Shown here piece after piece: positions 57,396 through 64,000 of a stretch of DNA of 64,000 nt (position 1 is the first letter of the stretch; every line of letters starts with the position of its first letter). The notes under the pieces are model-generated. The model was given only the letters and a program-made list of their open reading frames with translations, made no database searches and was not told where the DNA came from. Source of the DNA: Zygnema circumcarinatum (lineage: Eukaryota > Streptophyta > Zygnematophyceae > Zygnematales > Zygnemataceae); contig CM074817.1 of assembly GCA_037447605.1 (NCBI GenBank), positions 1,881,497 to 1,945,496 on the forward strand, given 5' to 3'. The position numbers and the translations under genes were made by a program.

Positions 57396-60237
57396 GTGAA
57401 GGTTTCATGGGTTGGATGACAGCTGCACATGCCAGCTTTACAGGACCAACTGCAGGAATCCAATCTGCTTCTAAATTCTTGTGTTCAAACACCTTCATAG
57501 TTCTAAGACTGCGAATCTTAACGGGAAAAAAAAACCCACTTCAATTTGCGCTACAGGTCAACGCCCCTGTTCTGGACCAGTTGTGGGTGTAATTCACGAG
57601 CTTTAATAAGCGAAGAAATTTCAGGGAAATAGCCAGAATGAAGCTCACCTGTCCAATAACAACTTTGGGAAACCGACTTCTGAATGCTAATTCAAGATCT
57701 GCTCCAAGAGGAGCAGCTCCTGAAACGACCTTCTTTAAAGAATGCCATTTGTATTTGTTTACCACAGAGGACTTCGCCAGAGCTGTTCCATCAACCACAG
57801 CCCACAGACAAAGAAAGTTCTTCAATCTGCTTTCACTCTGTTTCCAATAAAGATAACTTTACTTTTGGAATATTTGGAATGCAAATTGTAAACAAGAAGG
57901 GCCGAGAACTGACCCAAAATAATTGGTGGCACTAGTGGAGCCATTGTGATGCCGTACTTCTCTCCAAGGGTCAACATGTGCTCAAGGTCAAATCGCGGCA
58001 TTGTGACAAGTGTCGCACCGGCTTTGAGCGCTACCATGTTGATGCATGTCATGGCGTAAATGTGAAACATAGGCAGCAATGCAAGCGTCACGTCGCCCGT
58101 CCTGATCGACATTTCGCAGTACAATGGTAGTCAATGTGCAGAGAATGACAAACATTGTAAAAAGGGAGTACCCTGTGTAGAGCGAATCATCGTAACATCT
58201 GGCCAACATGGACAAGTGTACAAGTTGACGATGATGCCGCCATTGAATTTGCCCCATTTGATCCATGGAAATGGAGAGGATGAGGTGTACGGCATGAGCT
58301 CAGTCGATGGCTCTCACCCAGTTTCTAGTCGGGCTTTGACCCCTCCAAGATGCTGCGCCACATTTGATATCACGTTTCTATGTGTCAACATAACCCCCTT
58401 TGCATCTCCCGTTGTTCCCGACGAGTAAGGCAGCACGCAGACATCATGGTCGGAAACTTTTGGGAAAACTGCTTTTGACCCATCAGCTGCAAAAAGTTGC
58501 GAAACTGTTGCCTCTTTCGACCGAGGTTTTCCCAGCAGCACAATAGCCAGCTTACTCTCTTCTACTTTGTCTGCAAGTTCACGAACAGCGAAAGCTAAGT
58601 CATAAACAAAGCAGCAAATGCTTGTGAGCTGATTAATATTCTAAAGACAGGCTAGAAATAAGAGGAGCATAATTCCTCTAGCTCAGTGGATAGCATTTAA
58701 AAGCCCAAAACCCACCTGGAGATTAATCTAATCCAACACGGACTACGGAGACAGCCTCATATAATAGCTTGGTTTGAAGAAGGCAAGGGAAGCAACTAAG
58801 CGTGGAAGGCATTAGCTTTCAAAAAGTCCTCTTATACAACCGAGTTAGAGGGGAAATGCAATCAGACCAGTTTGGAATCTGCATTTGGCAAAGCTCCATA
58901 CCAGCAAGGGCTTCAATAGTAATGATCAATTTTGCCTTTGAGTCTTTGAGCTGCTTTGATATCTCCCTCACTCCATAAGTCGGGTTTGCAGTGGTCACAA
59001 TAGCGCCCGCAGCCACAATAGCGAGGAAGAGCAGTGGGTACTCTGGACAGTTAGGGAGGAGCAGCATAACAGCATCTCCCGGCCTGCAAAGCAAGTACAC
59101 AATGAATTCAATAAAAAACATGTGATGTGAACCACACAAAACATCAGCTTACCGGAAGAGGATTGCAGATGCTCGAATCGATGCCGGCCATTGAAGTTCA
59201 AGGTGCGCTAAGCTTGAAGCATCTCACCACCACATGGCATTATTGTAAATGTTTAATAAGTGCTATGTTAGGCCACCTGCTGGTATAAAACAGAGATACG
59301 TCTCTCTATACAGTCGCTCTCGCCAAACAACCATCTTGGACACTCTCAGCTCCGAATGGACGTATTTCTGAACACGACTTAAGCATGTGGAACCCATTTT
59401 CTTCAAGGTTTTTTTAACGCGTCGCTCTATGGGGTAGCCAGTCAATGTTCTACGCAATTTGGTGGAACTTCTATTAATAGTTGCCTCCTAGACGATGTTT
59501 CCACCTATAATGAAAACCACATTAGTCGTTATTTAGGAGCCCGAATTAGGTTCTCAAATTCAAATTTGATGATTTTGTGAATGACAAATGATGCTATGCG
59601 TGAGATTGAGCGCACAAGGACATCCTGACAGAAGGTTTGAATAGGTACACACGACATGCTTGATGACATAGCACGGAACAGCATGTCTATATACACTTGG
59701 ATGCGTTCTATATACATATATGGTGATTTACATGGCCAACAAAACTGTTAGGCCACACAGGCATCCAGGACGAGAAATTAATACACATAAAGATAAAGAT
59801 TGGAACAATGTGTCAAGTTTGTTTTTACAAAGTTCAGCCATGAAAGTTATTCAAATTATATGAGAAAAATCAAGACGGAATGTATATAAGCAGCTTGCCT
59901 GATTCCTAACTCGGTCAATCCCGTCACAGTATTGTACACCAAACGCTTCACCTGCCGAGAAAAGAAGCCAGAAAAGTAGGAAAAAATAAATTCATAAGCA
60001 AAGGAACCCTATAAATGAAAATTTCTTCCTTTCCAGCATCTTCAATAGACAAACAGGGACTCTGCACTCTGGCTACACCTCCGCATAACTGTAGCCATGG
60101 CCGTCAGTCCCGTCTACAATGGCCTTCCGACTGCCATGGCGCTCTGCTCCTTCCAGAATGTAGTCAGGCAGCGAGATGCCTTCAGGTATCGCCACATCTC
60201 CTGTCAGACTCCTGAACACGAAGCTCGGAGAAGCCAT
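55654..60237 (-). CDS. 4CL-like acyl-CoA ligase with peroxisomal C-terminus
   Basis: Eleven exons: 60237-60079, 59951-59899, 59083-58902, 58570-58318, 58101-57914, 57782-57649, 57343-57145, 56832-56687, 56426-56359, 56182-56080, 55755-55654; 528 residues. Adenylate-forming motifs are clear: AMP-binding box [41 protein letters not shown], the GELCVRG box [10 protein letters not shown], and catalytic [10 protein letters not shown] near the end. These fit the 4-coumarate-CoA ligase/4CL-like group, which makes CoA thioesters of phenolic or fatty acids. The last three residues are SRL, a canonical plant PTS1 signal, so a peroxisomal 4CL-like/OPCL-type role (beta-oxidation, jasmonate precursors) is more likely than cytosolic 4CL; the substrate is unknown. 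Introns 2 and 10 appear to use GC donors (AG|GCAAGC and AG|GCGAGA). The start at 60237 ([11 protein letters not shown]) is preferred to an upstream ATG in repeat DNA. Confidence 0.92.
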
Positions 60238-60734
60238 GGCGGCCTCCAGCGCTCCCCGTCCCCAGCAGGAGCCTTCCGGTTGCTCTCCAACGACAACATC
60301 GCAATCGTATCGTATAGTTTCCATATCTCGATATATTGTATCGATAACAGGCTAGCCGCCGATCGGCAATACAATTGATATCGTATATCGTATCGTATTA
60401 TATCCAAGCGTACTTCGATGTATCCCTCTAAAGTGGAAAGTATCGGTTGGGATATATCTGGCTATATCGTTTGCATACTACTGTAGAAGATGTCGCCATC
60501 GAGTCCTGCCTTGGCCAACACGATAACGGGATTCCCAAACGCTGCAATTCGCTTTCTGTGGACAGCGACGCGTTTGCGGAGGCGGCTTGCCGCGTCCGCG
60601 AAGATCCAGATCGGACGGCGGAACGCGTTCACGTGCTCGACACTCCACCGTCCGATTCGCGGATCGCGAGCCTTCCGCACCCACGCCAGAACTAGAAATT
60701 GCCGCGATTCCCAAACTCGTCATTCAGCGCCGCA
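60238..60734. promoter_or_regulatory. Shared divergent promoter, CGATA-rich
   Basis: Only 497 bp separate the starts of the ligase (minus) and the His-rich sHSP (plus). 60300-60470 is rich in TATCGTAT, TATCGATA and CGATATA words, like the interior of the MITE at 912-1502. 60490-60730 is GC-rich with GCGACGCG and CCGATTCGCGG words. A MITE-derived promoter part is possible. Confidence 0.45.
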
Positions 60735-61607
60735 ATGGAGAACCCCGCAGCAGCAGCAGCAGCCCCCTCGGGCCCCGCCCCTCCCACCACCGAGCTCGCC
60801 GCCCTCCTCCTCCCCTCCGCGCCATGGATGGGGAAGAGAGGCCACCGCCGCCATGCCCTTCGGGGAAGCTCTGAGCACCCCCACCGCCACCGCGGCCACG
60901 GCCATGGCCATGGCCACGGCCACGGCCATGGCTATGGTCACAAGCACCACCGAGGCCACGGGGGTGACAAGGAAGTTCATGATGGAGGTCATCCCGGCTT
61001 CTTCAAGGGGCGCCATGGCGGTCACATGCACCGCATGCATGGCATGCATGGTGGAGCATGGCGTCGAGGGCGATCCGTCAGCCCCTCCCCTCTTAACGGA
61101 GCGGAGCTTGACCCAAGCAAGGTGGCTGTGATTCTGGAGGAGGCGGGGAAGGATGGCGAATACCGAAGGCATGGAAAGTATGGAAGAGGCGGCCGCCATG
61201 GCGGTATCCTCGCTGCAGATGTGTGGGAGAAGGAGGACGCGTATGTGGTCGCGGTGGACGCGGCGGGAGTGAAGGAGGAGGACGTACGGACGCACTTCCA
61301 GGCGGGGACGGGGCCGGGAGAAGGCCCGCTCCTGCTGCTCAGCGTCACACGTGCGGGGGAGGCCGATGGCACGTGCAAGCTCGTGCGGCGGGAGCGTCTG
61401 GTTGGTCGGTTTGAGCGCAGGCTGCGGCTGGCGGAGGATGCGGCCGTGGAGGCGGCGGCGACCGCTGTGGGGGGCGGCGTCATCACTGTCACGGTGCCGC
61501 GCAGGGCGAGGGAGAAAGAGGGGGAGGGAGGGGCTCCGCTGGATGTGGCTATGGCGGAGGGAGAGAGAGAGGGAGAGGGAGAGGGAGAGGGAGAGAAGAC
61601 TGTATGA
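60735..61607 (+). CDS. His-rich divergent small heat-shock-like protein
   Basis: An intronless gene of 290 residues, start MENPAAAAAAPSGP. After an Ala/Pro-rich lead comes a His/Gly-rich region (about residues 45-115) with seven or so GH repeats, HRHRGHGHGHGH and HMHRMHGMHGG, able to bind Zn, Ni or Cu. The C-terminal half resembles an alpha-crystallin domain: AADVWEKEDAYVVAVDAAGV, KEEDVRTHF, LLLLSVTRAGE, RFERRLRLAEDAAVEAAAT and GGVITVTVPRR, the last matching the conserved GVLTVTVPK end. The tail is a GEGEGE run. Arrangement and length are unlike usual plant sHSPs (about 150-240 aa). No clear signal peptide. Its role might be metal handling or metal-controlled chaperoning (inference). The frame above 60735 lacks an ATG. 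Confidence 0.75.
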   Translation: MENPAAAAAAPSGPAPPTTELAALLLPSAPWMGKRGHRRHALRGSSEHPHRHRGHGHGHGHGHGHGYGHKHHRGHGGDKEVHDGGHPGFFKGRHGGHMHRMHGMHGGAWRRGRSVSPSPLNGAELDPSKVAVILEEAGKDGEYRRHGKYGRGGRHGGILAADVWEKEDAYVVAVDAAGVKEEDVRTHFQAGTGPGEGPLLLLSVTRAGEADGTCKLVRRERLVGRFERRLRLAEDAAVEAAATAVGGGVITVTVPRRAREKEGEGGAPLDVAMAEGEREGEGEGEGEKTV

Positions 61608-62300
61608 GGAGAGTCTGTGAGAGATCAGATGTAGCGTTGGGTTGAGTTGGGGTGTTGATACGTTGGTACACGAGGGGGGTACCTGGCAATAGTCTTCAAA
61701 AAGCACAAAAAAAAGGGGGAGACGGGGGGGAAGAAGGGGGTAGCGATGAGCTTTCATTGTACTATACAGTTTGAAGGAGAGGAATGAAGTGTGGCGAAGC
61801 TTACTGTCGCCTTCGTTCATTTTGCGTACATGCAGACCATGGCTTCAAGTGTTTGTGGTGTAGTCACTTGTCAAATGGGTTTCATTTTGTGAAGTCTCTG
61901 CCGATGAACTCCTCAGCCCGAACTTGAAGCAACAAACCTTGATGCTCATTAGAGGCAGGAGGAAGTTGGTTGATTGAGGCTTTCTTCGTGCTGATGTGAA
62001 GTTAAGTGAAATTTAACCTAGCTTTGGTGATTGGTGGTTTGAGGGAGAGAACCGCTGTTCGAAAGAGCAACTGAAGGTTTTGAGAATGGGAATTGTTTAT
62101 TGCTCGATGTTTGCGTGTGTGTTCTTATGTGTGATTTCATACACAAAAGCTGCCCTCTTTATCTTTTTAATTCTGTCTGTGTTAAAATACAAATGTTATT
62201 GCGATACAACATGACAGAAGGCACTGTTTGTATGCAGAAAATGAAAACTAAGAATGTAGAGTTATGACAGACGCGAAAGTCAAAAAACCTTTTTGATTTT
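61608..62300. other. 3' region of His-rich gene and spacer
   Basis: Starts with the probable 3' UTR, including A- and G-rich runs near 61708-61745. No coding exon, RNA gene or clear repeat seen. Confidence 0.4.
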
Positions 62301-62375
62301 GATGGCTGGTTTTGTGCATGTACATGTGATGGCTTCGCCATCGTGAGATCAATGATGCCACATGATGCCACTTTC
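62300..62375 (-). repeat. Dispersed short coding-like repeat, copy 4 (inverted)
   Basis: On the minus strand: ATTGATCTCACGATGGCGAA then GCCATCACATGTACATG, the same start as copy 2 and the same palindromic core (GATGGC-GAA-GCCATC). The in-frame peptide begins MAKPSHVHAQNQPSK, close to copy 1. It is about 285 bp upstream of the CobW-type gene and in the opposite orientation. Confidence 0.6.
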
Positions 62376-62659
62376 TTGTTAGTTTTGCTTTGGCTTTTGA
62401 ACAGAACATCGCGATATGTAAACGACTTACCGATACCAAGCAGAGCGAATGTATTCGAATGCCGATACAGTATATCTATCGCGAACGATTTATCGAAGCT
62501 TCGTCATAAGTCCTCCGTCCCTCCCTGGTGATCTTCAAATCTCATCGAGCGGAAGTCGAAAGTGGGAGAATACAGTAGCATAAACAGGGAAATTAGAGTA
62601 GCCAGAGGCAGAAGCGTCCATCCTTCAGCATCACTTGCGAATTTTGAGCTCCTTTTGTC

Positions 62660-64000
62660 ATGGAAAGTGAGTCCACACCTCCTGTCAATGGTGAGCTATG
62701 CAAAGCAGAAGACGAGGATGAGGAGGTTCCCGAGGCAATAGAGCTTAAGAACGAAGGCACTGCAGTGAGACCGCCTGTGCCGGTAACCATCATTACGGGA
62801 TATTTAGGCGCCGGAAAGACCACGGTCAGTCGTGAAATCTTCACTTTGTGCTGCAGGAACGCTGCGTGTGATAATAAAGTAAAATGTTTCCAGGAGAGAC
62901 GAACGATTTCTTTATTGATTTTTAGTCTTATTGATGTTTTTTGTTCTACTAAGCTTCATATGGTTTCTCGGAAGGGAGGATTTTTGTAATCGAGAGACTA
63001 AGCTATCTTGCTTTTCCGCTACTCAAAACTCGCTGAATTTCTACCATGTTTGACACACTTCAATTGCAAAGCCAGAAGTCGTTGAGGCTAAACAGCTGTC
63101 ATTGGAAGAATGTCGACAAAACCTCTTTTTTTCTCCCCATATTCGCTGCTCTCTTGCTACTTTCTTCCTCAAGCCTCAAGAACAGCCGGCTTCCGATTCT
63201 CGCAACTGAGATGGCGCAAAAATGTTCAGAAAAAGCCTGATCTTTATTGGCTGACCATTGGCTGCAAAACTTAATAAACGCTAGCTTTTGGAAGCTCTAC
63301 ATGTATCCGTGTTCAGCATCCGCTTGTTATCGATAGTCCGGAAGTTGATCTATTCATAAACTTTTCCTACTATTTTGGAAAAGGTTGTTTCAGAGAAATT
63401 CGTAAAATATATTGTCCTCTACTGTGTAGAATCTGCTATCGCTCTACCTGTAAGGAAGCTGATGATCTGGAGAGTCGCATTCTTTAGAAATTCTCCATCT
63501 AATGCCTTTTGATTTTACCGATTGATTTTGTCACTTCCATTATTCCTCAAATCTACTATGATCCAATGCCTGTACCCTTGTACTTCCAGTTGGTGAACTA
63601 CGTTCTTACAGCTCAACATGGGCAACGAATTGCTGTTATTCTGAACGAATATGGAGCAGAACTGGACATAGAGAGAGCGCTGGTTAGCGAGGGCGAGGGG
63701 GAGAACGCCACCTTGGTAGAGGAGTGGATAGAACTGGGGAATGGCTGCATCTGCTGCAGCACCAAAAACAGCTTTGTCCAGGTCTTGGAGGAGCTCATGC
63801 AGCGCAGAGACAAGTATTCCTCCTTACAACTCGTCCCTCTTTGCCTGATCGGTCACTTGCAAATTGTTGTTGTTGAGGCAGGTTTGGCTCTCCTTGAAGT
63901 CCGCATATGCTCTAAACAGCTCAAGTTAGGCAATGTTTCTGTATGGCAGGTTTGACCACATTCTCCTGGAGACCACTGGACTTGCAAATCCTGGCCCTGT
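62660..64000 (+). CDS. CobW/G3E-family metallochaperone GTPase, 5' part
   Basis: Three exons are visible: 62660-62824, 63590-63813 and 63950 to the window end (gene continues). An acidic N-terminus is followed by the Walker A motif IITGYLGAGKTT (about 44-55), AVILNEYGAELDIERAL, the metal-binding CxCC motif in GNGCICC (C108, C110, C111), and ILLETTGLANPGPV. These define the COG0523/CBWD branch of G3E GTPases, whose eukaryotic members deliver zinc to clients such as methionine aminopeptidase. Zinc transfer is inferred here. Exon 1 ends after the P-loop (ACG|GTCAGT), exon 2 begins TTCCAG|TTGGTG, and exon 3 follows GGCAG; all keep frame. Intron 1 is 765 bp. Partial only because the window ends. 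Confidence 0.93.

Noticed and set aside
60238-60324. Upstream ATG extending the 4CL-like ligase by 29 residues
   Set aside because: The extension lies partly in TATCGATA repeat DNA, and [10 protein letters not shown] is the usual family start.

Overview
This window is nuclear DNA of a land-plant-lineage (streptophyte) organism, probably a charophyte alga or a bryophyte-grade plant; I cannot name the species. The support is plant-specific gene families: a protein kinase-PP2C fusion, a Di19 zinc-finger protein, a SKOR/GORK-type outward K+ channel with ankyrin and KHA domains, a PEPKR2-like kinase, a 4CL-like ligase and an AMI1-like amidase. Most genes have many GT-AG introns, and the spacers are rich in small inverted-repeat elements. 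All gene models were spliced by eye, using reading-frame continuity, splice-site sequence and remembered family conservation. None has been tested by alignment or RNA.

Layout. 1-3600 is repeat-rich: a SINE-like inverted and tandem repeat, a Tc1/mariner-like MITE and one copy of a dispersed short coding-like repeat. 3602-12346 holds two minus-strand genes: a 55-aa membrane/coiled-coil protein and a WDR7/rabconnectin-3 beta homologue with a 4.5-kb exon. 12347-16158 is a gene-free spacer with polypurine and polypyrimidine tracts, CCATTG/CAATGG arrays and a degenerate interstitial telomere-like array. 16159-21314 is the 13-exon kinase-PP2C fusion. 23385-25918 (minus) is Di19, with what looks like a U12-type AT-AC intron. 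27133-33188 (minus) is the 16-exon K+ channel. 36013-36510 is an intronless cytosolic small heat-shock protein.

37500-39460 is a cluster of three inverted-repeat elements. 40762-42486 and 52843-54393 are two intronless CDPK-like kinases without EF hands. Between them lie a plastid-type amidase (43572-46730, minus) and a membrane-anchored cyclophilin-like protein (47429-50612, plus). 55654-60237 (minus) is a 4CL-like acyl-CoA ligase ending in the peroxisomal signal SRL. It is transcribed divergently from an unusual His-rich small heat-shock protein (60735-61607). The window ends inside a CobW-type G3E GTPase gene (62660 onward).

The genes do not form one pathway. Several fit stress and ion or hormone signalling (K+ efflux channel, kinases, Di19, two sHSPs, amidase, acyl-CoA ligase), but the grouping looks incidental. 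The most unusual content is in the spacers: telomere-like DNA flanked by CCATTG palindromes, several families of fold-back elements, and a four-copy dispersed repeat that starts with a conserved palindrome and an in-frame Met-Ala/Val-Lys/Arg-Pro-Ser peptide.
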